From positions 3,932 through 46,771 of the forward strand of contig DYLS01000027.1 of assembly GCA_020721965.1 (NCBI GenBank): 42,840 nt of DNA. Reading direction: 5' to 3'. Of this stretch, positions 25,074 to 34,348 are shown piece by piece. The notes below the pieces were generated by a model that did no database searches, was not told the origin of the DNA, and saw only the letters and a program-made list of their open reading frames with translations. Numbering within the stretch: the first letter of the stretch is position 1; every line of letters begins with the position of its first letter. The position numbers and the translations under genes were made by a program. The DNA is from Blastopirellula marina. GTDB taxonomy: Bacteria > Planctomycetota > Planctomycetia > Pirellulales > Thermoguttaceae.

Positions 25074-26690
25074 TCATTTGTTTTCCAGGTTGAATTGAAC
25101 GGTTACTTCCGAGCCAGAGAGGGCGTGTCCGATCTCTTCGACGGCGGTCTGCATGATCTCTCGCAAATCCACGGATGAACCGATGCGCGCTGTGATCTCG
25201 CTGACGGTACGTTCTTTGGCCGCGCGGCGTTGGGACTCGATAAGCAGTCGGTAATTTTCCATGGCCAGCCCGGCGCGTTCGGCGGCGGCCTGTGCCAGAT
25301 TGACCTCGCCCTGCGACCATGCGCGTAGCGGGTTGCTGGAGCGGATGGTGATGTTGCCGATGGGTAATCCTCGGATGCGGATCGGGATTTGGATCGCGTT
25401 GGATTGGTCGGATGGTGTGGCGTCAGCGATGGGTGTGGTTTTCACGCCATCGTAAACGTAACCAGTGTGTTTGACGGTTTGCGCAAAACGCGCCCAGTCT
25501 TGTTCAACAAATTGCTGGTAGATGGCCTGTGAAGCCTCCAGCGATTGTTTGGTCTGGCTGAAGAGGCGGGCATTTCCAATGGCGATGGAGACCTGGTTGG
25601 CGAGAATTTCCAGGACGGCGATATCTTCCTCGCGAAACGCGTTGACCTCTTTGCTTTGGACGTCCAGCACGCCTGCCAACTGGCTTCCCACTTTGAGAGG
25701 CAGGGCCATTTCGGAGCGGGTATCGGGGAGGTCTGGGTTGTTGAAGTAGGCAGAGTCCGCTCCAACGTCCAGGGCGATGCGGGATTTTCCCTGTCCCGCC
25801 ACGGTGCCGACGATGCCAGTGGCTCCCACGCGCAGGCGGTGTCCACGTTTGAGCATTTCCTGTCCGCCTTTGCTGTTGGCGGCTTGAAGGACGGCGTATT
25901 CACTCCGCTCGTCCAGCAGGAAGATGCCGGTGTGGTAGAAGCCAAATTGCTTACTGATTACCTGGCAAATGGACGGGAGAAGTTCCTCCAGTTCCTGCAC
26001 GGCGGTGATGGAACGCGCCACCAATGCGACGGCTTCCATCTGCGATGCGCGGCGCTCCAGTTCGGCAGTACGCTCGTTGATGCGTGTTTCGAGCGAGTTT
26101 TTTAGTTGCAGAAGTTCCTCGTTTGCAACGATGCGCGACGCTTCGTTCGCGCGGGCTTCGGCGGCGATCTGCCTGAGGCGGTTGATCAAGGTGTTCAGGG
26201 CAACGATGATGGCGACAAAGATGAGCGGCCCTATAGCCAGTTCCTCCGGGGTGGTAATGGCGGGCACGGGGGGGATGAAGAGCCCCGTCACTTCTGCGAT
26301 GCCCATGCCGAGCAGGATGGCGATAGCAAGGACGCCAAACAGGATGAGGCCTTGTGTGCCGAGGAGCAATCCTGCCACCATCACACTGCCGAGCAGGCCG
26401 AGCAGACCGGTGTCGTGCGTTCCGCTTCCTTCCAGCATGAAGATCATGCTGACGAAGGCAATTGCCAGCGGTGTGAAGATCTGGCCTGGCCGTGTTTCTC
26501 CTCTCAGGGACAGGAAGATGGTGACGGCGACCACTGCCGCGAGTCCCAAAATGATGGCCGGGTTGCTGGCGAAGAATGTGATCAGCAATGCTCCAATCAG
26601 CACGATCGCCTGAATGGTGATCGCCAGCCTGCGGAAGGTAGCGGGATTTTCCTGGTATGGGTTGAAGAATCCTTGGACAGATTTGTTCAT
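25074..26690 (-). CDS. Membrane sensor: about 6 TM helices, coiled coil, GAF, divergent GAF, no output domain
   Basis: A 538-residue protein with about six hydrophobic segments in the first 170 residues (VLIGALLITFFA, IILGLAAVVAVTIFLSL, LLGSVMVAGLLLGT and others). A coiled coil with the INERTAEL element follows. GAF 1 contains FGFYHTGIFLLDERSEYAVL and NNPDLPDTRSEMALPL; the divergent GAF has the entry FVEQDW and core IQIPIRIRGLPIG; the tail contains VSEITARI. Its ATG overlaps the stop of the upstream sensor gene (ATGA), indicating translational coupling. It ends without a kinase. The 34-bp gap to the next gene holds a ribosome-binding site and nothing else visible. Confidence 0.87.
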   Translation of the reverse strand: MNKSVQGFFNPYQENPATFRRLAITIQAIVLIGALLITFFASNPAIILGLAAVVAVTIFLSLRGETRPGQIFTPLAIAFVSMIFMLEGSGTHDTGLLGLLGSVMVAGLLLGTQGLILFGVLAIAILLGMGIAEVTGLFIPPVPAITTPEELAIGPLIFVAIIVALNTLINRLRQIAAEARANEASRIVANEELLQLKNSLETRINERTAELERRASQMEAVALVARSITAVQELEELLPSICQVISKQFGFYHTGIFLLDERSEYAVLQAANSKGGQEMLKRGHRLRVGATGIVGTVAGQGKSRIALDVGADSAYFNNPDLPDTRSEMALPLKVGSQLAGVLDVQSKEVNAFREEDIAVLEILANQVSIAIGNARLFSQTKQSLEASQAIYQQFVEQDWARFAQTVKHTGYVYDGVKTTPIADATPSDQSNAIQIPIRIRGLPIGNITIRSSNPLRAWSQGEVNLAQAAAERAGLAMENYRLLIESQRRAAKERTVSEITARIGSSVDLREIMQTAVEEIGHALSGSEVTVQFNLENK

Positions 26691-28531
26691 GCTGTCTTCC
26701 GTTCTGTCGGGTTAATTTGCACCATGATCTCAGAATCTCCGATGGCCTTGCCGATCTCCTGGGCGGTGATGCGCAGGATGGCATCCACGTCGTGGGCGGA
26801 ATCGATGCGGGCGGCAATCTCGCCGAGGGAGCGTTCGTACGCCGCGCGCTGTTGCGCCTCTTCGAGCAGGCGGGCATTTTCAAGCGCAAGCGCCACCTGT
26901 GTGGCAATTTCTTTCAACATGGCTTGTTCGCGCGAATCGAGGGTCCCTGCTTCTTCTTTTCGTTTGACTTTGATCTCGCCGATCTTGTGGTTGTGGAGCA
27001 GGATGGGGATCTGAAGTCGTCCTGTCTCATCGGTCGGTGAATATTCTTTTGTTGCAGGCTGGATGCCGAGCGGGGTGTAGCGATAGGCATATCCCTGCGC
27101 CTGGGCGATCTCTTTCCAAGCCTCGCCAGCGCGTTCGGATGCAACCTGCTGGAGCTGTTGGACCGCATTGTTCATATCCTGGAGCAACCTGGCGTTTTCG
27201 ATGGCCAGCGCGAGTTGATCGGCAAGGGTTTGGAAGGTTTCAATGTCTTCGGAAGAGAAAGCCTGGGGCTGTTTGGATTGGATGTCCAGAACGCCGATGA
27301 CGCGGTCGCGAACGATGAGGGGCAGGGCGGCCTCGGAGCGGGTTTCGGGGAGGTCGGGGTTGTTGAAGTAAACCGCGTCCGCTCCGGTATCCAGCGCGAT
27401 GCGGGAGCGTTTCTGGGCGGCTACAAATCCCACGATGCCCTGTTTGCCGACTTGCAGGCGATGTCCGCGTGCGAGCATTTGCTGTCCGCCAACGGAAGAG
27501 GCGGCTTGCAGAATCGCATTATCGCCGTTCTCATCGAGCAGGAAGATGCCCGCGTGATAAAAACCGAATTGGTCTGATATCAGGCGAACCGCATCGTTCA
27601 ACAAGGTGGCTGTGTCTTTGATGGCCGCCGCCTGGCGGGCAACCTGGGTCGCGGCCTGGAGTTGCGAAGTCTTGCGGGAGAGGGCGAGGGTGCGTTCCTC
27701 CACGCGCTGCTCGAGACTCGTAACCAGGTCTTGTATTTTCCCGGCAGTGGCATTGAGGACGTTACCCAGAATCCCAACCTCGTCGTTCGTCCGTGTGTTG
27801 ACGCGATGGGTGAAATCGCCGGAGGAAAGCCTGTCTGCGCCGGCTCTCAGTTTCGAGAGGGGGACCGTCAGTGCAGTGCCGAATATCAAACCAAGGCCGA
27901 GGCCTCCCAGCATGGAAACGAGGAAGATCAACAAAGACCGCCTGAGCAGGGCGTTATCCTGGTCTATAATGATCTGGGCCGAGATGTCCATTCCGAGCAG
28001 GCCTTCCCGTTTCCCATTTGGCAGGTAGAAGGGGGCATAGCCGGTCAACCAGGTGCCCCACTTGTCGGTGTACATTTGATCCTCCACCGCCGGCGATTGG
28101 ATGGTGGAGAAATTTGCTTTCAGCCAGGGGCTGGCATCATCGTAGACGTCGCCCAAATGCGAGACATCCTCTTCGGTCTCTTCCGCATCCACCACGAAGA
28201 TGATGTTGCCTTGCGCGTCCTGTTGCATGGTGTAGACAAAGCGAACGTTCGTCCCCGCGTCGCGGATGTTTTGCAGGGTCTTCTTCAGCCGCATGTAGGT
28301 TGGGCCGCCTTCCTGCGAAGGATCGGTCAATTGCGAATGCGCTTCAGCGTCCACCTGCAATGCGCCAATTGCCACAGCATCCCGCAGGCGGGCGCGGATA
28401 TCGGACATTAATTGCGCACGGCCGTTTTGATAATAGATATAAGTGGTCAGTCCCGATGCTAACGTGAAGGCCAGCGCAAATCCGATTGCCAGTTTTATGC
28501 GCAGGGAGATAAAACGCGGGTTGCTATTCAC
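26687..28531 (-). CDS. Membrane sensor: extracytoplasmic domain, HAMP, GAF, divergent GAF, GTG start
   Basis: A 614-residue protein. TM1 lies at about 13-31, an extracytoplasmic domain of about 165 residues follows (contains VRFVYTMQQDAQGNIIFVVD, Cache-like), then TM2 (about 200-220), HAMP, and a coiled coil with VEERTLALS. GAF 1 has FGFYHAGIFLLDENGDNAIL and NNPDLPETRSEAALPL; the divergent GAF has an AWKEIAQ entry and LQIPILLHNHKIGEIKV core; the tail has LGEIAARI. No output domain. The start codon is GTG at 28531, overlapping the previous stop in the 8-bp element GTGAATAG. The stop overlaps the next start by four bases. Confidence 0.87.
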   Translation of the reverse strand: MNSNPRFISLRIKLAIGFALAFTLASGLTTYIYYQNGRAQLMSDIRARLRDAVAIGALQVDAEAHSQLTDPSQEGGPTYMRLKKTLQNIRDAGTNVRFVYTMQQDAQGNIIFVVDAEETEEDVSHLGDVYDDASPWLKANFSTIQSPAVEDQMYTDKWGTWLTGYAPFYLPNGKREGLLGMDISAQIIIDQDNALLRRSLLIFLVSMLGGLGLGLIFGTALTVPLSKLRAGADRLSSGDFTHRVNTRTNDEVGILGNVLNATAGKIQDLVTSLEQRVEERTLALSRKTSQLQAATQVARQAAAIKDTATLLNDAVRLISDQFGFYHAGIFLLDENGDNAILQAASSVGGQQMLARGHRLQVGKQGIVGFVAAQKRSRIALDTGADAVYFNNPDLPETRSEAALPLIVRDRVIGVLDIQSKQPQAFSSEDIETFQTLADQLALAIENARLLQDMNNAVQQLQQVASERAGEAWKEIAQAQGYAYRYTPLGIQPATKEYSPTDETGRLQIPILLHNHKIGEIKVKRKEEAGTLDSREQAMLKEIATQVALALENARLLEEAQQRAAYERSLGEIAARIDSAHDVDAILRITAQEIGKAIGDSEIMVQINPTERKTA

Positions 28532-30452
28532 GGCCGGTCTCCTCCTGCCCTTCGACGTTCAATTCGATGGTCGCCTCAGACAGATTGAGTGCGCGGCCGA
28601 TTTCCTTGACGGCGGTCTGCAGGATGCTGTCAATGCTGCTCGCCGACCAGACGCGCGTCGTGATATCGGCCACGGTGCGTTCGATGCTTGCCTGCTTGCG
28701 ACTCTCTTCCATCAGGCGGGCGTTTTCCAGTGCGACGGCGGCCTGTGTCGCCACGGCCTCCACCCAGGCCTGGTCCTCAGGCGACCACTCCCGCTCGCCC
28801 GTCAGGCTGATTTGCCCGATGACCTCGTCACGCAACGCGATCGGGACGTTGATGGCGGTCTCTGTTTCGAAAGGCGTTTCATCCCCGACCTTGTATTCGA
28901 GCGGTTTGTCTGCCGTGAGGGAGCGCCATGCCTCCCGCACGTACTGACGTTGTGTCGCCTGCAATTCCTGAATGCGCTGATTGGTCTCCTGGAAGAGGCG
29001 GGCATTTTCGAGCGCGACCGCCACCTGATTCGCCATGTTCTGGAGCGTTTGGATATCCTCCTGCCCGAAGGCGGCCTCGCGTGTGGATTGCACGTCCAGC
29101 GCGCCGAGGATTCGATCACCGATAATGAGCGGGAGGGCAATCTCGGAACGGGTGTACGGGAGCAGGGGATTGTTGAATCGGACGGGTTCCTGCCCAACGT
29201 CCAGGGCGATGCGCGCCTCTCTCTGACTGATGGCGGTCCCCACCATGCTTTTGCTGTCCACAGCCAGACGGTGACGCGATTCCCGCAGGACGCGCCCCAC
29301 TTCCCCTGTGGCGCTTTTCAACTCCGCCCATTTGCCTGTGCCATCCAGCAAGAAGATAGCGGAATAGTAATGGCCAAAACGATCGGTGATGAGGTTGACA
29401 ACCCTGTTGATCAGAAGATCGGGATCGAGGATGGCGCTGATGGATTGCCCGACCTCATTCACTGCGGACAACTGGGCGGTTCGTTCTGCAACTTGTTGTT
29501 CAAGGTTTTTGTTCAGACCTTCAATGCCTGAGATCATCTGATTAAAGAAGATGATCACTTTGCCTATCTCGTCTGTTGCAACGAGTTGGGCGCGTTCTGA
29601 GAAATCACCCTGCTCTGCTTTTTTTGACACCTCGATCAACATTTTGGCGGGGTCAGAGATTAAGGCGGCGAGGAAATATGTAAAGCCAAATCCAAGGACC
29701 AGGATGATCACGCTGATGGCAATGGATTGGAGTTGGAAAGTTCTGAGAACTTGCTCAAGATTTGCACCAACGATGATTGCCTTGGTGATTTGATGATATC
29801 CGATGGAGCCGAGGCTAAGTATCGCGGCCACGATCAAGGTTAAGAATGCCGATAGAATCTTGAATCGAATGGGCGTCCCGTACATTCCTTTGTGCTGGAT
29901 TTCGCTATCGGAGGGTGTTAGAGCGATTTGTGCTGGCAGGAGGACACGGCCTAAAACGAAATGTATAAATAAGGCAGCGATACTTACCGTGATCCACAAA
30001 CTCATGATCAAAAAGATGGTTTGATCCAAATTTGTAATGCCACTCGTGAACGTATACGTTAGTATGGGGATGATGTTCAGTGCAATCGTGACGAGTCCAA
30101 GAAGGCCGCTGTAGCGCCAAGGGAGGCTGGTGATTTCACGCCAACTAGCGAGTTGATCTGATGGATCGATGGTTGTTTTCCCTGATTTAATCGCATCCAG
30201 TACCTTGCGGCTGGAGGAGGTCATAAACCAGCCGATGATCAATACCAATAAATTTACGGCCACAATCAGGGGAATTCCCACACGAGCCCCTTGTTTCAGG
30301 CTTTCCCAGGGAAGCTCGGAGTTCCAACTCATCAGAAGAAAACCCAACGCCAGAATTGGCAGGGCAAGAAATTGTGTGGCGGCAATCACGATAATAATGT
30401 AGTAGCCCCCGGTGGCCTCCAGTAACCGTGATAGCGAGAATCGGTTGCTCAT
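28524..30452 (-). CDS. Membrane sensor: about 6 TM helices, HAMP, GAF, divergent GAF
   Basis: A 642-residue protein. Six hydrophobic segments (about 16-38, 58-77, 115-140, 145-170, 199-220, 242-265) precede a HAMP-like region (AEQGDFSERAQLVATDEIG). A coiled coil follows, then GAF 1 (RFGHYYSAIFLLD, NNPLLPYTRSEIALPL, a variant of the family motif), the divergent GAF (entry YVREAW, core INVPIALRDEVIGQI) and the tail (VADITTRV). No kinase domain. The ATG at 30452 overlaps the upstream stop by 4 bp. The membrane segment is more A+T-rich than its neighbours, which may reflect hydrophobic codons or a different origin of that module. Confidence 0.86.
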   Translation of the reverse strand: MSNRFSLSRLLEATGGYYIIIVIAATQFLALPILALGFLLMSWNSELPWESLKQGARVGIPLIVAVNLLVLIIGWFMTSSSRKVLDAIKSGKTTIDPSDQLASWREITSLPWRYSGLLGLVTIALNIIPILTYTFTSGITNLDQTIFLIMSLWITVSIAALFIHFVLGRVLLPAQIALTPSDSEIQHKGMYGTPIRFKILSAFLTLIVAAILSLGSIGYHQITKAIIVGANLEQVLRTFQLQSIAISVIILVLGFGFTYFLAALISDPAKMLIEVSKKAEQGDFSERAQLVATDEIGKVIIFFNQMISGIEGLNKNLEQQVAERTAQLSAVNEVGQSISAILDPDLLINRVVNLITDRFGHYYSAIFLLDGTGKWAELKSATGEVGRVLRESRHRLAVDSKSMVGTAISQREARIALDVGQEPVRFNNPLLPYTRSEIALPLIIGDRILGALDVQSTREAAFGQEDIQTLQNMANQVAVALENARLFQETNQRIQELQATQRQYVREAWRSLTADKPLEYKVGDETPFETETAINVPIALRDEVIGQISLTGEREWSPEDQAWVEAVATQAAVALENARLMEESRKQASIERTVADITTRVWSASSIDSILQTAVKEIGRALNLSEATIELNVEGQEETGRE

Positions 30453-33400
30453 GATGTTTCCTCGTTAACTTCACTCGAGGGATTTGGTTGTATCTTGATT
30501 TGGGCATAACGAGCGCCAATGGTACGGGTCAGTTCACCCGCTGTTGTTGCAAGCACGGTTTGCATGTCTGTAGAGCGGCGAATCTTGCTGGTTACCTCGT
30601 AAAGCAGGCGTTCGCGTTCGGCCTGGCGGCGGATCTGGGCCAGCAATCGCGCGTTGGCGATGACGGCCGCGAGGCTGCCTGCAAGCGTGCCGAGCATTTC
30701 TTCATCGTTTTCGGTGTAGGCTGCCACCTGTTCGCTTTCCACATTGAGGATGCCGAGGAGTTCGTTGCGATAGATAAGGGGCAGGGCCAGTTCGGAACGT
30801 GTGTTTTCACTGACCGTGATGTAGCGCGGGTCCTTCGTCACATCATCGACGCGCAGGAGTTTGCGATGTGCGGCCGCCCAACCCGTGATGCCTGTCCCGA
30901 CAGGGATGCGGATGGCGGCAGCATCTTCCGAATATCCGATGGAAGCCCGCACTTCCAGCGTTTTGCGATCTTTATCGAGGAGCAGGATCGAGACGCGGTC
31001 GCCGCCCAACGTCACTTGCAGACCTTTGACGGTGGTCTCCAACGCGTCCTCCAGCGTGGACCCCGAAGCGGCAGACGTGGTGATGTGGTGGAGCAGACGA
31101 TGCTGTGACAGGTGTTCCTGCGTCTCGGCGAACAACTCGGTGTTCACCACGGCCACGGCCAGTTGGTCTGCCAAAATCTCCAGCGTGCGCAGGTTCTCTT
31201 CGTTGAAACCGTAGGGCTGCGTGCTTTGAACGTCCAATACGCCGAGGATGCGTTCGCCCACCTTGAGGGGGATGGCGGCCTCGGAACGCGTCTCTGGCAG
31301 GATGGGATTGGCAAAATACGTGGCGTCTTTGAGCGTGTCGTTCACCACCAGAGTCTCGCCGCGCCCGGCGACATAACCCACGATGGATTTCGATCCCACG
31401 CCCAATTTATGCCCCATGCGCTTTAATTGTGCGCCTGCCTCGCCTGTTGCCTCACGGATGACCGCGTATTCCCCGTGCAGGTCGAGGAGGAAGACGCTGG
31501 CGTGGTAGAAGTTGAAGCGGTCACGGATCAAGTTGACGCCGCGCAGGAGCAATTCGTCCAGGTTGAGCGAACCGCTGATGTCGCGCGCGATCTCCGCCGC
31601 GGTTTGCAGTTGCAGGGCCGACTGTCGGCTCTGGTCGAGCAGGCGGATGTTCTGGATCGCGCCGGCCATTTGTCTTCCCATTTCGTCCAGGAAGTGCAGG
31701 TCACGTTCGTCGAAACAGTGTTCCCGCTCGAGGTCCTGAATGATGAGCGCGCCGATGGGTTCGTCATTAATGAGAAGCGGGACGCCCATCCACGATTTGG
31801 CGGGTTTTCCGTGAATTTTGGCTCCCAGCGCCAGGGCCTGTTTTTCGGTGTCCTCCACCAGCAGAAGCGGACGGCGCGTGCCAATCAGAATGGAGGTCAA
31901 CCCTTCGCCCAACGGGAACGATTCGATGTTTTGAACCTTGCCTTCCTCGTACAAGTACGGAATGCTGATGGAGTTTGTTTTCTCATCGTAGAGCGCCACC
32001 ACAAAACTGTAATCTCCGATGACGCGCTGCACCTGCGCCCGCTGGGTTTCATAAAAGGTCTTGATGTCGCTTGTGGAAAGCGCTGTTTGATTGAACAACG
32101 CCAGCGCTTCCAATTCGGCCAGGCGGGCTTGCAAGTCGCGCAGGCTTTTGATCTTTTCGAGCGTGGCGCTCAACATGCGGATGACGCCCATGTAGGGACG
32201 GACCGACTGATTGGTGAGTGGCTGGCCGGGCTGTTCGCCGATCAGTAACACTGCTGAGGGCCGCTCCTGCACCAGAACGGGCAGGAACGCGCCGCTCTTG
32301 CATCCAATTTCGCGCAAGGGACGCGCCAGCCCTGCAGGGAGATTTTCCGCATGACTGAGATCGTTGACAAGCACAGGGGAGGGGAGTTGCCGCGCCACCT
32401 CGTCAATCTTGATGCTATACGTTTGTTTTGTGCCCACATCTGTTTGGCGGAGGGGGTTGCCAACTGCCACCACTTCGCCGCCCTGCGCATTCAAGCGGAG
32501 CACCACAGACGGGTGCGGCGATTCTTTCATCATTCGTCCAGCCGCTTCCAGCGCGGCCTCTTCCGTTTCGGCTTGGGCGATCTCGTGACTCACGCGGTAC
32601 AGGCGTTCCGCGTCCGACGCGTCCAGCCTGGCGGTATCGCTCAAGGTGGTATTCTGGATGGCGGTCGCGATCTGGTTGGCCAGGGTTTGCAACACGATGA
32701 CCATCTCGTCGTCGAAGACGTGCGGCTCGGTGCTTTGCACATCCAGCACACCCAGCGCGACTTCACCCACTGCGATGGGGAAGCCTGCCTCGGCGCGCGT
32801 GCCCGGGAGGAGCGGATTTTTCCTGTAGACGGGGTCCTGATCCACGTCCGCCGCGACGCGCGGCTTCAATTGGGACGACGCCCACCCGACGATCGAATCA
32901 GACCCGACTTCGAGCTGGTGGCCGCGTCGCAGCATTTCCTCGGCTGACGGTCCGTGCGCGGCGCGCAGGGAGGCGCGCGTCCCGCTCGAGTCGATCAGGA
33001 AGATCCCCGCGTGATAGAACCCAAACCGTTCCACGATCAAGCGGACGGTGTTCTGTAAAAGCTCGTCGAGATTGAAGGAGGTGGTGATGCCCTGCGCCAC
33101 TTCGGCCGCGGTGCGGATCTGACGCGTGCGTTCTGCCACCTGCTCCTGCAGGGACCGATACATGTCACTCAACTGTTCGGCCATGCGATTGAACGAAGAG
33201 GCCAGAACGCCTACCTCGTCATTGCTTTGCACGGAGGCGCGTTCCTGCCAGTATCCCTGTGCGAAACGACTGGTGGTATCGGCCAGCGAAAGGATCGGCT
33301 TGACGACCTGGTTGGTGCTCCAGATGATGATCGCCCCCATGGCAATGAATGCGCCGAAGAAGACTGCAATGGTGAAGGGAATCAAACTGTTGAGATGTCC

Positions 33401-34342
33401 AAAGACAGACTCGTCTGGCACTTCCAGTACCACACCTGTCTTCAGTTCGTCCAGCCAGATGGCCTGCGCAATGACGGAGACTCCGTTTTCATTCACATAT
33501 TTGACCGTGGTCGGTTTGAATTCCGCGTTGGGTTGCTTGATGAGGGCAAAGGCTTCATCGAGTTCATGCGTTTGCCCTTCGGCAGGGGCAAAGGATTGGA
33601 TGCCCCCCGTATAAGAGTCGAGTCCGAGGAAGCCGCCATAATCCGACTTGAAATAGGCGCGCGAGAATGGCGTCAGATCCACGATGGGTTTGAGAATGGA
33701 GACCGCGTATTGTTCCTCGGAGATGCCCCCAATGGCTGCGCTGACGGTCCCGTCGGCAGTTTGGAACTGGTTGATGGTTACCAGGCTGAATTGACCGGGG
33801 CGAAATGGAAGGAAGTCAAAGATGCCAAAGGATTGATCGTCCGCTGTGAGAATGTCCTGATAACGGGATAGGTCAACCAGTGTAGTTCCCTCCCATTTCC
33901 GTTCGCTTGAAGCCAGTATCAGACCGTCGGGATTGGCTACAAAATATACATTGAAGATCGGATTCCCTTCCTCGCGGTTGATCTGCTCAAAAATAGACAT
34001 GGCCTTGTTGCGCGCCTCGGTGAAGGCCGGCGTGCCGCGTTCCTCGCGCAGGATCACATCCATGGCCGCAATGAAGTCTGGCAGGCGCGCGATGCGGTCC
34101 AATCGGATTTGCTTGATCTTCATGGTGTTCTGAGCCGCGTCCATTTCGGTGGTCACCAGGTTCTGCATTTGGGTCACCACCTGATCTTCCAGCAGTTGAC
34201 GCGTCCGAAGATAGGCCGCGCCCGCCATCAGCAACAGAGGGACGAGAGTGGCAATTGCCAATCTCCAAATGATGCGACGCGCCAGACCACCCTGCTTGAA
34301 CGGTTGATTGAAGAAATTCGGAAGGGATTTGGCGATTCTCAT
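30449..34342 (-). CDS. Large membrane sensor: Cache-HAMP-multiple GAF, no kinase
   Basis: A 1297-residue protein. TM1 (about 27-45), a large extracytoplasmic Cache-type domain (about 50-315), TM2 (about 322-343) and HAMP (about 343-395) lead into a coiled coil. GAF-type domains follow: one of the RFGFYHAGIFL type (about 415-565), a divergent region (about 585-730), a GAF with GKPAKSWMGVPLLI, a second RFNFYHASVFLLD-type GAF, and a last GAF (GDRVSILLLD...RSELALPLIYRNELLG). The tail is the shared helical motif LYEVTSKI. No HisKA, HATPase or REC is present. It is the first sensor of the block, 6 bp after a stand-alone REC gene. At this length the absence of any output domain is striking. Confidence 0.88.
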   Translation of the reverse strand: MRIAKSLPNFFNQPFKQGGLARRIIWRLAIATLVPLLLMAGAAYLRTRQLLEDQVVTQMQNLVTTEMDAAQNTMKIKQIRLDRIARLPDFIAAMDVILREERGTPAFTEARNKAMSIFEQINREEGNPIFNVYFVANPDGLILASSERKWEGTTLVDLSRYQDILTADDQSFGIFDFLPFRPGQFSLVTINQFQTADGTVSAAIGGISEEQYAVSILKPIVDLTPFSRAYFKSDYGGFLGLDSYTGGIQSFAPAEGQTHELDEAFALIKQPNAEFKPTTVKYVNENGVSVIAQAIWLDELKTGVVLEVPDESVFGHLNSLIPFTIAVFFGAFIAMGAIIIWSTNQVVKPILSLADTTSRFAQGYWQERASVQSNDEVGVLASSFNRMAEQLSDMYRSLQEQVAERTRQIRTAAEVAQGITTSFNLDELLQNTVRLIVERFGFYHAGIFLIDSSGTRASLRAAHGPSAEEMLRRGHQLEVGSDSIVGWASSQLKPRVAADVDQDPVYRKNPLLPGTRAEAGFPIAVGEVALGVLDVQSTEPHVFDDEMVIVLQTLANQIATAIQNTTLSDTARLDASDAERLYRVSHEIAQAETEEAALEAAGRMMKESPHPSVVLRLNAQGGEVVAVGNPLRQTDVGTKQTYSIKIDEVARQLPSPVLVNDLSHAENLPAGLARPLREIGCKSGAFLPVLVQERPSAVLLIGEQPGQPLTNQSVRPYMGVIRMLSATLEKIKSLRDLQARLAELEALALFNQTALSTSDIKTFYETQRAQVQRVIGDYSFVVALYDEKTNSISIPYLYEEGKVQNIESFPLGEGLTSILIGTRRPLLLVEDTEKQALALGAKIHGKPAKSWMGVPLLINDEPIGALIIQDLEREHCFDERDLHFLDEMGRQMAGAIQNIRLLDQSRQSALQLQTAAEIARDISGSLNLDELLLRGVNLIRDRFNFYHASVFLLDLHGEYAVIREATGEAGAQLKRMGHKLGVGSKSIVGYVAGRGETLVVNDTLKDATYFANPILPETRSEAAIPLKVGERILGVLDVQSTQPYGFNEENLRTLEILADQLAVAVVNTELFAETQEHLSQHRLLHHITTSAASGSTLEDALETTVKGLQVTLGGDRVSILLLDKDRKTLEVRASIGYSEDAAAIRIPVGTGITGWAAAHRKLLRVDDVTKDPRYITVSENTRSELALPLIYRNELLGILNVESEQVAAYTENDEEMLGTLAGSLAAVIANARLLAQIRRQAERERLLYEVTSKIRRSTDMQTVLATTAGELTRTIGARYAQIKIQPNPSSEVNEETS

Positions 34343-34348
34343 CGTGGG

